Shown here: piece by piece, positions 26,843 to 35,018 of the stretch
Layout of the letters: every line of letters starts with the position of its first letter
How positions within the stretch are numbered: the stretch's first letter is position 1
Assembly (NCBI RefSeq): GCF_051628905.1
Contig: NZ_CP157575.1
Coordinates: forward strand, 124,001-188,000
Source of the DNA: Asaia sp037151935
Lineage (GTDB): Bacteria; Pseudomonadota; Alphaproteobacteria; Acetobacterales; Acetobacteraceae
Reading direction: 5' to 3'
Length of the DNA: 64,000 nucleotides
Translations under genes and position numbers: made by a program
Notes under the pieces: model-generated
The model's input: only the letters and a program-made list of their open reading frames with translations
What the model was told of the DNA's origin: nothing
Database searches by the model: none

Positions 26843-27176
26843 TAACCGGTCAATCACATAAGAGTGACATTCGTATCACACAAACCATGTGACTTTTGTT
26901 TCGAATAAGCGTTTTGTTGTCATTACAGTTTGTTTAGATCTGCTCGTCAGGCTTCTTCCCTCCCTCGCCTTGTTGCGTCCCTTCTTTCTGAGGCGCAGTT
27001 TTCGGGAAGGCTTTTAGATCGATCTAATTACTCAAGCAGGGCCTGATTGCCTCAGGTCCAAGGCGGTTTGTGATGATGGTTGATACGGTTCTCACGGTGG
27101 TTCGGCGCTTCGCCTTCCGTTCACACGGCACTCAGATGCTTGTTGTTCCCCTTCTTCCTGTGACGGGGGTGAGGTC
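26843..27176 (+). other. Leader and promoter region of the MFS operon
   Basis: This 334-base stretch separates the LacI-type regulator from the transporter and contains no supported gene. It holds an imperfect inverted repeat GTGACATTCGTATCAC at 26864-26879, a TTAGATC half-site-like sequence near 26934-26940, and a perfect palindrome at 27014-27027 listed separately. Confidence 0.5.
27014..27027 (+). promoter_or_regulatory. Candidate LacI-type operator
   Basis: TTAGATCGATCTAA is a perfect 14-bp palindrome with a central CG step, the hallmark of LacI-family operators. It is 150 bases before the transporter start. A related half (TTAGATC) occurs about 80 bases upstream. Binding by the neighbouring regulator is inferred. 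Confidence 0.6.
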
Positions 27177-28628
27177 ATGATCTCACTCGCCATGAACAAG
27201 GCGCAGGGTGGCCTGGGCGGTCAGAGCACCCGCGTTCCGGGCGGAGTTTCCGAGGGAGCCGCCGAAGTCGCGTCACGTCACGAAACGCCCGTGTCCGAAC
27301 TTCCTGTGGCGGAACTGCGTCGTGCTGCCTGGACCTGCTCTATCGGCAGCGCGATGGAGTATTACGATTTCGCGCTTTACAGCCTCGCCTCGGCCCTGAT
27401 CTTCGGCCCGCTCTTCTTTCCAAGCAATATACCCGGTCTGGGACTCGTCGCGAGCTTTGCGACCTATTTCATCGGATTTGCTGTGCGCCCGATCGGCGGC
27501 ATCTTTTTCGGACGTATGGGCGATCGCTACGGACGAAAGAAAGTGCTGTTGCTGACCGTCACCCTGATGGGTCTGGCCAGCGCATTGATCGGCCTTATTC
27601 CGTCCTATGCCAGTATCGGCATCGCAGCCCCCCTGCTGCTGGTCTTTCTGCGCATGGCCCAAGGCTTTGGCGCGGGCGCCGAGCAGGCGGGCGCGGCTGT
27701 GATGATGACAGAGTCAGCGCCGAGAACGCGCCGGGGTTATTACGCTGCCCTGCCCTTTCTCGGTATTCAGCTCGGCACGGTCGCTGCTGGCCTGATCTAT
27801 TATTCCATGCTGACCGGTGTGCCGGACATCACCCAGACCATGCTCTGGCGCGTCCCGTTCATCGGTAGTGCGCTGTTGCTGGTGATCGCGCTCTATATGC
27901 GCCTGCGTCTCAAGGAGTCGCCCACTTTCGCCAAAATTCAGGACGACGAGCGTCATGAAGAGGTGATGTCCATTCGTGAGACCCTCGCCAGCTCCTGGCG
28001 CCCGATCCTTGCAGGGCTCGGTCTGCGCATGGCGGAAAATGGCGGCTCTTCCATCTATCAGGTGTTGGCCATCAGCTATCTGGTGCACACGGTCGGCATG
28101 AGCAGCCAGTGGGGCACACTGGTGCTGATCGGGGCGGCTGTGGTCGGCGGGGTGACCATTCCGGTTGCGGGTTTGCTGAGCGACCGATTCGGTCGTGTTC
28201 GCGTCTATCGTGGCTTTGCCATTCTTCAGGCGGTGAGCGCGCTGCCGGTCTGGTATGTGTTCAGTCAGGGCAATCCTCTCGCCTCATCCATCGCCCTGTC
28301 CTTCGCGCTCGGAGTGGCGACCTGGGGTATGTTCGGCACACAGGGGGCGCTGCTGCCGGAGATGTTCGGACTGCGCCATCGTTACACGGCTGTGTCGTTC
28401 ACCCGCGAATTCTCCTCAGTCATCGCAGGCGGCGTCTCCCCCATGGTCGGGCAGTTTCTGATCGCGATGTTCGCCCGCTTTCATATCGGCGGGGTGAGCA
28501 GCGGCAAATATGCCTGGATCCCGCTGGCAAGCTATGTCGTGTTTCTGGCCTGCCTCGCCATCGCCGCAACTTTTGCCATCCCAGAGACAAAAGGGCGCGA
28601 TCTCATGGCGCAGGAAGACGCGCTGTGA
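27177..28628 (+). CDS. MFS transporter, metabolite:H+ symporter (MHS) type
   Basis: This 483-residue inner-membrane carrier has about 12 hydrophobic segments after a 55-residue hydrophilic N-terminus. The MHS subfamily is suggested by the entry SIGSAMEYYDFALYSLASAL, the loop motif GRMGDRYGRKKVLLLTV (MFS signature) and ETKGRDLMAQED near the end. Transporters of this type bring in organic acids or aromatic acids (ShiA, PcaK-like relatives, proline/betaine). With a hydratase and a 2-hydroxyacid dehydrogenase downstream, a sugar-acid or keto-acid substrate is likely. A GGTGAGG ribosome binding site precedes the chosen start. Confidence 0.85.
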   Translation: MISLAMNKAQGGLGGQSTRVPGGVSEGAAEVASRHETPVSELPVAELRRAAWTCSIGSAMEYYDFALYSLASALIFGPLFFPSNIPGLGLVASFATYFIGFAVRPIGGIFFGRMGDRYGRKKVLLLTVTLMGLASALIGLIPSYASIGIAAPLLLVFLRMAQGFGAGAEQAGAAVMMTESAPRTRRGYYAALPFLGIQLGTVAAGLIYYSMLTGVPDITQTMLWRVPFIGSALLLVIALYMRLRLKESPTFAKIQDDERHEEVMSIRETLASSWRPILAGLGLRMAENGGSSIYQVLAISYLVHTVGMSSQWGTLVLIGAAVVGGVTIPVAGLLSDRFGRVRVYRGFAILQAVSALPVWYVFSQGNPLASSIALSFALGVATWGMFGTQGALLPEMFGLRHRYTAVSFTREFSSVIAGGVSPMVGQFLIAMFARFHIGGVSSGKYAWIPLASYVVFLACLAIAATFAIPETKGRDLMAQEDAL

Positions 28629-28704
28629 GCCTTGCCGTGCCCTCCTGCCCTGATGTGCCACTGTCAGGGCCTCTTCCCTACCTCATACACAAGGCGTTGC
28701 CGTC

Positions 28705-29499
28705 ATGAGTTATCTCGATTGCCCGAGTTCGGCGGGTAACGACCTTTCTGCCTTCGCCCATCGTCTTCTGGCCGTACGTCAGGGCGCGGCCCCTCTCGCG
28801 GGAGTTGAGCCGGCGCTCATGCCGCAGAGCGAGGCGGAGGCGTATGCCGTTCAGGATGAGATCGCTCACGCCCTGCGGCCGAGGCTCGGAGAGGTGACCG
28901 GGTGGAAGATCGGTGCGCCTTCTCATGAGGGGGTGCCTTTCGCCGCTCCTTTGCATGAAGCGACGCTTTTTTTTGGCGATACCCGCTTGCCGGAGAAGGC
29001 CTTGCGCCATTACGGCGTTGAGGCGGAGGTCGTTTACCGTTTCGCGCGCGATCTGCCGCCTCGTGAACGCCCTTGGTCGCTCGATGAAGTGCTGGACGCG
29101 GTGGACTCGGTACACACCGCCATCGAGATTATCGACACGCGGTTCGAGCGCCCCAACACGCAGCCGCGTCTTGTGCATCTCGCCGATCAGGGAAGCCACG
29201 GGGCCCTCATCATTGGCGAGGGTCAAACGGCCTGGCGCCGTCTCAGCCCCGTTTCGGAAACGGTGCATCTCGCTCTGAGCGATGGCTGCGTCATCGAGCA
29301 TATCGGAGGCAATTCCGCTGGTGATCCGAGGCGTCTTCTAGTCTGGCTGGCCAACCATGCCAGCGCGCGTGGAATGCCCCTCAGGGCCGGAAGCGTCGTG
29401 ACGACCGGCTCGATGACCGACACGATTTTCGTGCCGCCCGGCACGACAGCCACGGCACAGATCGCCTCTCTTGCCCCGGTAACTGTCATCCTCCCTTGA
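28705..29499 (+). CDS. 2-keto-4-pentenoate hydratase-like protein (COG3971, FAH superfamily)
   Basis: This 264-residue protein is of the MhpD/DmpE type, adding water to 2-keto-4-enoates or decarboxylating related 4-oxalocrotonate-type acids. Family features are VTGWKIGAPSHEGVPFAAPL, YGVEAEVVYRFARDLPP with the metal-binding glutamates, AIEIIDTRFER, and TTGSMTDTIFVPPGTTA near the end. None of the other genes of a meta-cleavage pathway are present, so the substrate here may be a dehydrated sugar acid. That is inference. It lies 76 bases after the MFS gene and 32 before the dehydrogenase. Confidence 0.82.
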   Translation: MSYLDCPSSAGNDLSAFAHRLLAVRQGAAPLAGVEPALMPQSEAEAYAVQDEIAHALRPRLGEVTGWKIGAPSHEGVPFAAPLHEATLFFGDTRLPEKALRHYGVEAEVVYRFARDLPPRERPWSLDEVLDAVDSVHTAIEIIDTRFERPNTQPRLVHLADQGSHGALIIGEGQTAWRRLSPVSETVHLALSDGCVIEHIGGNSAGDPRRLLVWLANHASARGMPLRAGSVVTTGSMTDTIFVPPGTTATAQIASLAPVTVILP

Positions 29500-29531
29500 A
29501 ACCGACCACACAACGAAAGGAGGCCCAGTCC

Positions 29532-30455
29532 ATGAAGCCTCATCTTCTTCTGATCGAACCCATGATGCCCGAAATCGAGGCTGCACTCGATTCAGCTTAT
29601 ACAGTGCATCGCTGGCAGAGAGAGACGCTGCCCGTCGATGCGCCGATCCGCGCCATCGCAACTGGCGGTGGCACGGGCGTGCCGCGAGCGGTGATGGACG
29701 CTTTGCCTGCCCTTGAGGTAATCGCCATCAACGGTATCGGTACTGACGCGGTCGATCTTGTTGAGTGTGCTCGCCGTCAGATCGCGGTGACGGTCACACG
29801 TGACGTGCTGACTGACGACGTCGCCGATCTGGCCATGGCACTGATGCTCGCTTCCTTGCGTGACCTGCTGCCGGGAGATCGTCTCGTGCGTGACGGCCTG
29901 TGGGGCAAACAAGGTTTGCCGCTTGCTCGCAAGGTCTCCGGGGCGAAGCTCGGTATTGTCGGCATGGGACAGGTCGGTCGGGCTATCGCCCGTCGTGCGC
30001 AGGCCTTTTCCATGCAGGTGTCATATTTCAGTCGGCGCAATCTCGATCTGCCGTCTACCCCTTTCGTGAACGATCTCGTCGCACTTGCGGCGCAGAGCGA
30101 TATTCTGGTCGTGGCGGCTTCGGGTGGGGCGCAGTCGCGCAACCTGATCAATCGTGAGGTTATCGAGGCGCTGGGGCCGAACGGGCTTCTGGTCAATGTC
30201 GCGCGCGGTACCGTGGTGGATGAGCAGGCGCTGGTCGTTGCCTTGCAGGAAAAACGACTGGGCCGAGCCGCCCTCGATGTGTTCGTCGATGAGCCCAATG
30301 TACCAGAGGCACTCAAGACCATGAGCAACGTCGTGTTGCAGCCTCACCGGGCCTCGGCCACGCTTGAAACGCGTCAGGCAATGGGCAAGCTCGTTATCGA
30401 CAATCTTGCGGCGCACTTCGCTGGCCGCCCGCTGGTGACACCTGTGATCACCTAG
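29532..30455 (+). CDS. D-isomer-specific 2-hydroxyacid dehydrogenase (GhrB-like)
   Basis: This NAD(P)-dependent dehydrogenase has 307 residues and probably interconverts a 2-keto acid (glyoxylate, hydroxypyruvate or 2-ketosugar acid) with its D-2-hydroxy acid. The nucleotide fold is KLGIVGMGQVGRAIARRAQ. Catalytic residues are the arginine in NVARGTVVDEQAL, the glutamate in DVFVDEPNVPEAL and the histidine in VLQPHRASATLETR. The start follows AAAGGAGG, a strong ribosome binding site, which fixes it at this ATG. Acetic acid bacteria use such enzymes in ketogluconate reduction, which fits the context but is not proven. Confidence 0.88.
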   Translation: MKPHLLLIEPMMPEIEAALDSAYTVHRWQRETLPVDAPIRAIATGGGTGVPRAVMDALPALEVIAINGIGTDAVDLVECARRQIAVTVTRDVLTDDVADLAMALMLASLRDLLPGDRLVRDGLWGKQGLPLARKVSGAKLGIVGMGQVGRAIARRAQAFSMQVSYFSRRNLDLPSTPFVNDLVALAAQSDILVVAASGGAQSRNLINREVIEALGPNGLLVNVARGTVVDEQALVVALQEKRLGRAALDVFVDEPNVPEALKTMSNVVLQPHRASATLETRQAMGKLVIDNLAAHFAGRPLVTPVIT

Positions 30456-30477
30456 CTTTGGGGGGGGGGTGACCCCA

Positions 30478-30504
30478 GGCGCTCTGGCCTCTCGGCCAGA
30501 CGCC
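30478..30504 (+). terminator. Stem-loop after the hydroxyacid dehydrogenase gene
   Basis: GGCGCTCTGGCC pairs with GGCCAGACGCC with one bulged base and a short loop. It sits between the dehydrogenase stop and the porin start and is preceded by a run of ten G (30460-30469). No T-tract follows, so it may only attenuate read-through into the porin gene. Confidence 0.45.
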
Positions 30505-30538
30505 CTGACATAAAAATCCAATTCCGGGTTATCAGACG

Positions 30539-31948
30539 ATGCCAGACAGGTTTTCCATCAGGGCCCTGACGATGCTCGGCGCCTTGTTCATGCTCGCGCC
30601 TGTGGCACGGGCGCAGTATCGCGGGCCGATTTCAGAAACGGCGCCGCTTTTCGCGCTCGACACGCCGACCTCTTACGCCAATACCCCTTTTACGCCCCCG
30701 GTAGAGAGCATGATTCCGGCATGGGACCGGCTGGTCAAAACGCTTAATCGCAGGGGCGTCGGTGTCGTCATCGACTACACGAGCGAGAGCGCCATGGTAC
30801 TCAATGCCGGTCATGCAGGCGATGCTGGCTATGCCCATCAGATCGGGGTCGAGCTCGATCTCGACTGGTCCAGGCTGGTCGGGTGGCGGGGTTTCATCAC
30901 TCATGCAGTCATCGTCAACCGTGCTGGGCACAATCTGGCCTCGGATCTCGGCGAGCGCTCCCTGAACGGGTTTCAGGAGATCTACGGCGGTGGAGGCAAT
31001 GTCGGGGTGCATCTCGTCTATGTCTATGGCACGCAGGACTTGTTCAAAAATCGCGTGCAGATCGCGCTTGGCAAAATGCCGGTCAATATCGACTTCGCCA
31101 ATTCGCCGCTGTTCTGCACCTTCATGAACAAATCGAATTGCGGCATACCGAAATCGCTCACGCGCACCGCGGCAGGCTATGGCACCTATCCGGGTTCGAC
31201 CTGGGGAACAAGGTTGCGCTACTGGCCGCTTCACGGCGTCTATGTCCAGACCGGGCTTTACGGGGTCAATCCCTATCTCAATACCAACCAGTATGATCGC
31301 ACCGGTTTTCGCATGGGGACCGAACTCTATACGGGTGTGTACATTCCGACCGAGATCGGTCTCATCCCTTCATTCGGAAGGAATAACCTCGTCGGGCACT
31401 ATAAATTCGGCGTGGCCTATGACTCGTCCAATTATCGCGACCTGTATCGCGATATGAATGGCAATCCGGCTGCGGCTACCGGGTTGCCTTATGGCTGGAC
31501 CAACGGCAAGACCCAGATATGGCTTCAGGGCGACCAGATGCTGGTGCGCAACGGGTCAGGCCCGTTGCATGGCCTTTACGTGCTGGCGGGCGCGACGAAG
31601 AGTCAAGGTGAGAACAGTCCCTATGACTGGCAGGTCTATGCCGGGATCGTCGATCGTGGGCTGTTCAAGTCAAGACCCAAGGATACGTTTGGCATCGAAT
31701 GGTCGGAAACCTTTGCCAGCCGCGATCTCGTGGCATCGCAGTGGATCCGCTACCGGAAAAACCTTTCCCTGCCCGGCAGTGCGACCTACCCGCAAAGCCA
31801 TCTCATGACATTCGAGGTGACGTATAATTTTCACGCCTTTCGCGGGGTGTCGATCCAGCCGGACTACCAGCATATTTGGCGCACCAATCTACAGGCCAAC
31901 AAGCCACAGGTCGACGCGATCGGCCTTAAAATTCATGCCGTGCTTTGA
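30539..31948 (+). CDS. Carbohydrate-selective porin, OprB family
   Basis: This 469-residue outer-membrane protein starts with a signal peptide MPDRFSIRALTMLGALFMLAPVARA (cleavage after ARA, about residue 25). The mature part is a beta-barrel with alternating aromatic strands: GVELDLDWSRLVGWRGFITH, YGGGGNVGVHLVYVYGTQDL, KFGVAYDSSNYRDLYRDMNG. It ends with strand-like FHAFRGVSIQPDYQHIWRT, typical of OprB. Such porins pass sugars and polyols and are abundant in acetic acid bacteria. Position between two sugar-catabolic operons fits an uptake role. The poly-G run upstream could affect expression. Confidence 0.88.
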   Translation: MPDRFSIRALTMLGALFMLAPVARAQYRGPISETAPLFALDTPTSYANTPFTPPVESMIPAWDRLVKTLNRRGVGVVIDYTSESAMVLNAGHAGDAGYAHQIGVELDLDWSRLVGWRGFITHAVIVNRAGHNLASDLGERSLNGFQEIYGGGGNVGVHLVYVYGTQDLFKNRVQIALGKMPVNIDFANSPLFCTFMNKSNCGIPKSLTRTAAGYGTYPGSTWGTRLRYWPLHGVYVQTGLYGVNPYLNTNQYDRTGFRMGTELYTGVYIPTEIGLIPSFGRNNLVGHYKFGVAYDSSNYRDLYRDMNGNPAAATGLPYGWTNGKTQIWLQGDQMLVRNGSGPLHGLYVLAGATKSQGENSPYDWQVYAGIVDRGLFKSRPKDTFGIEWSETFASRDLVASQWIRYRKNLSLPGSATYPQSHLMTFEVTYNFHAFRGVSIQPDYQHIWRTNLQANKPQVDAIGLKIHAVL

Positions 31949-31994
31949 CAGACGTGAAGTGACAGAGACGTCGTTCGACGCCACCATCGGAATC

Positions 31995-32936
31995 ATGACC
32001 GACAATCTGATATTTCGCCTCAAATTCAGGCAGTTGCTTTTGCTGCGCCAGATCGATCTGGAGCCCGCGCTCAACAGGGCGGCGCGTTCGCTCAATCTTT
32101 CTCAGCCGACGGCGTCGAAGCTTTTGCAGGATATGGAGACCGATCTTGAAGTGCAGCTTTTCGAGCGTCATGCCCATGGTCTTACCCCGACACGCGCCGG
32201 GTCGGTCGCTATCCGTCATGCGCGACAGATTCTGGCAGATCTGGGTCGTTTGCGCCACGATCTTCAGGCCGTTCAGCAAGGGCTGACGGGAACGGTGTCG
32301 ATTGGGGCGATAAGCGCCCCTCTGCATGAGATTATTCTGCCCATACTCGCCGATCTGGCCGAGGCACAGCCCGATATCAGCGTTACCTTGCATGTGGATA
32401 CCAGTCACGACCTGATGGAGATGATGCAGGCGGGACGTATCGATCTGGCAATAGGCCGCCCGGTAGAGGGGATAGCTGCGGATCAGTTGATCGTCGAGGA
32501 ACTGGCCCCGGAACGTCTCGTCATCGTAGCAGGCGCACAGAATCCGGTTTTGCAGGATCCGCCCACGAGCCTCGCTCAGCTCACCGGGGCGCGCTGGATC
32601 GTTCACACGACGCCCAGCCCGATGCGTCAGGCAATCGAAGCGGCATTCACGATGGCGCGATTGCCTCTGCCGCTCTTCCCTGTCGAATTGACGTCCATCT
32701 ATGCAACGATCGGGCTTCTACAGCGGTCGAGCCTTCTGGCGGTTTTACCGCGTTCGGTGTTCGATCTTTTTTCAAAGGCAGAAATACTGCGGGAATTGCC
32801 GGTTACTCTGCCTGATCTGCTCGCACCCTACTCTCTGATGCGCCTGCGTGACCGGCCTCTGACGCCCGCAATGGCCTATCTCTCGGACGAAATAAAGCGC
32901 CGGGCTATCGGGTTATCCGATAGCCTCATCAAGTAA
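31995..32936 (+). CDS. LysR-family transcriptional regulator
   Basis: This is a 313-residue regulator. The N-terminal winged helix shows DLEPALNRAARSLNLSQPTASKLLQDME followed by VQLFERHAHGLTPTRAG, cited in part as RSLNLSQPTASKLLQDME. An effector-binding domain follows (GTVSIGAISAPLHEIILPIL, RIDLAIGRPV, RLVIVAGAQNP, SSLLAVLPRSVFDLF). The arrangement resembles the GalR/CbbR-like sugar-acid regulators. I start at the Met 13 residues before the conserved RQLLLLRQIDLE; the frame is open 20 codons further. It precedes the DenD-fusion operon on the same strand, which is its likely target. Confidence 0.87.
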   Translation: MTDNLIFRLKFRQLLLLRQIDLEPALNRAARSLNLSQPTASKLLQDMETDLEVQLFERHAHGLTPTRAGSVAIRHARQILADLGRLRHDLQAVQQGLTGTVSIGAISAPLHEIILPILADLAEAQPDISVTLHVDTSHDLMEMMQAGRIDLAIGRPVEGIAADQLIVEELAPERLVIVAGAQNPVLQDPPTSLAQLTGARWIVHTTPSPMRQAIEAAFTMARLPLPLFPVELTSIYATIGLLQRSSLLAVLPRSVFDLFSKAEILRELPVTLPDLLAPYSLMRLRDRPLTPAMAYLSDEIKRRAIGLSDSLIK

Positions 32937-33011
32937 GTCTCATCGACTTTATGCCTTCTCTCGTCCTTGCTCGGCGCATTGACCATGTAACGACGAGGGG
33001 GAAGAGAAATT

Positions 33012-35018
33012 ATGCGTGTTCTCATCCTTGGTGCGGCAGGTATGCTGGGCCGAAAGCTGACAGAGAGTTTTGTCGAGAGACGGAACGGGTTATTTGCCGG
33101 ACCTTCCCAACTCATTCTTGCCGACCTTGTAGCGCCTCCCTTAACTCAGGGATATGAGGGCACGAGTAGTTGTGTTGCCGCCGATCTCACAGTGCCTGGC
33201 ACTGCGGAGACGCTGCTAGCAGAGCGGCCCGATGTCATCTTTCACCTCGCCGCTGTCGTATCCGGCGCTGCGGAACGGGACATGTCTCTGGGTTATCGGG
33301 TCAATCTCGATGCCACGCGTGCGCTTTTCGAAGCGATACATGTCCTGCATGAGCGTGAGGGCTATAAGCCACGTCTGGTCTACGCCTCATCCATCGGCGT
33401 TTTCGGGCGTCCGTTGCCGGACATGATCCCCGACAGTCAGATACCGACGCCTGAAAGCAGCTACGGCGTGCAGAAGGCGATGGTGGAGTTGCTGCTGAGC
33501 GATTATGCGCGCCGTGGCATTTTCGATGGCGTTGCTCCGCGCATGCCGACGATCTGCGTACGTCCCGGTGCGTCCAATGCCGCTGCCTCCGGGTTTTTCT
33601 CCAGCATCATCAGAGAGCCCCTGATCGGTCAGGAGGCGGTGTTGCCGGTGCCGAGAGAGACACGGCACTGGCTGGCCAGCCCGCGCGCTGCGGTGAAAGC
33701 CCTGAGACACGCCGCCGAGATCGACTACGAAACCATCCGTCATCGCCCAGTCTTCACCCTGCCCGCCCTGAGCGTTACGGTGGAAGAGCAGATCGAGGCG
33801 CTGCGCCATGTGGCGGGTAACCGGGCTGTCGCGCTCATTCGAGACGAGCCAGATCCTTTCGTTCAGCATTTCGTTTCGAGCTGGCCCAAGGCCTTCGACA
33901 CGCATTGGGCGTTGAGCCTCGGCTTTATAGCCGATGACTCGTTCGAAGATATCATACGCGCGCATATCGACGACGACCTTGCCGGCAAGATCCACGATAC
34001 GTCGCTTCCGTCTCCAGCGCCGGGTAGGGTCTGGGCCGCCCCTTCGACCCATGACGAAGCGCCCCAACGAGGCGATATTTTCCACCGCACACCGCCTTGG
34101 ACGGCCAAGACCTGGCCGATCGCCGCGGCCATGATCCAGTACCCCCCAATCCTGCCCGATGGCAGTTCCGTTCAGGAGCAGAAAGCCGAGGGCTGGGCGG
34201 CGACGTTGGCGGAGGTCCAGCGTGCCGGGTTTACTGAACTCGATCCGACCGATTGCTGGTTGCGTGTGGCCGATCTCTCTGACTCTCGTCGGCTCGAGTT
34301 CCTGTCTGTCTGTGCCGATCATGGCCTGAGTATTCCAGCCATCTCGACGTCGCGTCGCTCGGTGATCGATCCCGATCCTGGAAAGGCCGATGCCGCTTTG
34401 GCTTATATTCATCGGGTGATCGATACGGCAGCAGAAATCGGTGCACGCGAAATTGCCGTCGGTTTTGCGGCTGCCCTGAGCGAGGCGCAGAGAAAAGCCC
34501 TCTGGTTCTGGACGGCGCCAGGTCATTGCGACCCTGATGACCCGGATGTCTGGAAAAGAGCCGTGTTGCGCATACGAGAGCTGGCCGATCATGCCCAGAG
34601 CGTCGGGGTCGTGCTTTCGCTCGAAATGTACGAAGACACCTATCTGGGCTCGGCGGATTCAGCTGTACGCTTCGTGCGTGACGTCGACCATCCTGCCTGC
34701 GGCATTAATGCCGATATCGGCAATCTGGTGCGGCTGCATCGCCCGATGGAGCATTGGCGCGACATGATGGTCAAGCTCGCCCCCTATCTTCGCTACTGGC
34801 ATGTCAAAAACTATCTGCGCACAGAGGACGCGATGACAGGCATGGTGGTGACTGCGCCTGCCCCCATGGAACAGGGCGTGATCAGCTATCGCGCCGCCAT
34901 CGCAATGGCACTGGAGCACGGCTATGCCAGCCCGTTTCTGGTCGAGCATTACGGCGGCGACGGGTTGAGCGTTGCCGCTCGCAACCGGGATTATATCCGC
35001 AGGATCCTGCCGCTATGA
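33012..35018 (+). CDS. Fusion: D-erythronate dehydrogenase-like (DenD) SDR domain + EryC-like sugar-phosphate isomerase TIM barrel
   Basis: The 668-residue protein has two enzyme domains. Residues 1 to about 320 are an extended short-chain dehydrogenase like DenD: NAD fold LILGAAGMLGRKLTESF, serine in YASSIGVFG, catalytic SSYGVQKAMVELLLSDY (YxxxK). Residues about 375-668, after a 45-residue Pro-rich linker, form a TIM barrel of the AP-endonuclease-2/sugar phosphate isomerase family, with likely metal ligands in LSLEMYEDTY, INADIGNLVRLH, WHVKNYL and FLVEHYGGDG. This type includes EryC, the tetrulose-phosphate isomerase of erythritol use. No stop or frameshift separates them; an internal ATG at 34131 could also give the barrel alone. 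The inferred role joins oxidation of a C4 sugar acid or sugar with tetrulose-phosphate isomerisation. Its stop overlaps the next start (ATGA). Confidence 0.8.
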   Translation: MRVLILGAAGMLGRKLTESFVERRNGLFAGPSQLILADLVAPPLTQGYEGTSSCVAADLTVPGTAETLLAERPDVIFHLAAVVSGAAERDMSLGYRVNLDATRALFEAIHVLHEREGYKPRLVYASSIGVFGRPLPDMIPDSQIPTPESSYGVQKAMVELLLSDYARRGIFDGVAPRMPTICVRPGASNAAASGFFSSIIREPLIGQEAVLPVPRETRHWLASPRAAVKALRHAAEIDYETIRHRPVFTLPALSVTVEEQIEALRHVAGNRAVALIRDEPDPFVQHFVSSWPKAFDTHWALSLGFIADDSFEDIIRAHIDDDLAGKIHDTSLPSPAPGRVWAAPSTHDEAPQRGDIFHRTPPWTAKTWPIAAAMIQYPPILPDGSSVQEQKAEGWAATLAEVQRAGFTELDPTDCWLRVADLSDSRRLEFLSVCADHGLSIPAISTSRRSVIDPDPGKADAALAYIHRVIDTAAEIGAREIAVGFAAALSEAQRKALWFWTAPGHCDPDDPDVWKRAVLRIRELADHAQSVGVVLSLEMYEDTYLGSADSAVRFVRDVDHPACGINADIGNLVRLHRPMEHWRDMMVKLAPYLRYWHVKNYLRTEDAMTGMVVTAPAPMEQGVISYRAAIAMALEHGYASPFLVEHYGGDGLSVAARNRDYIRRILPL

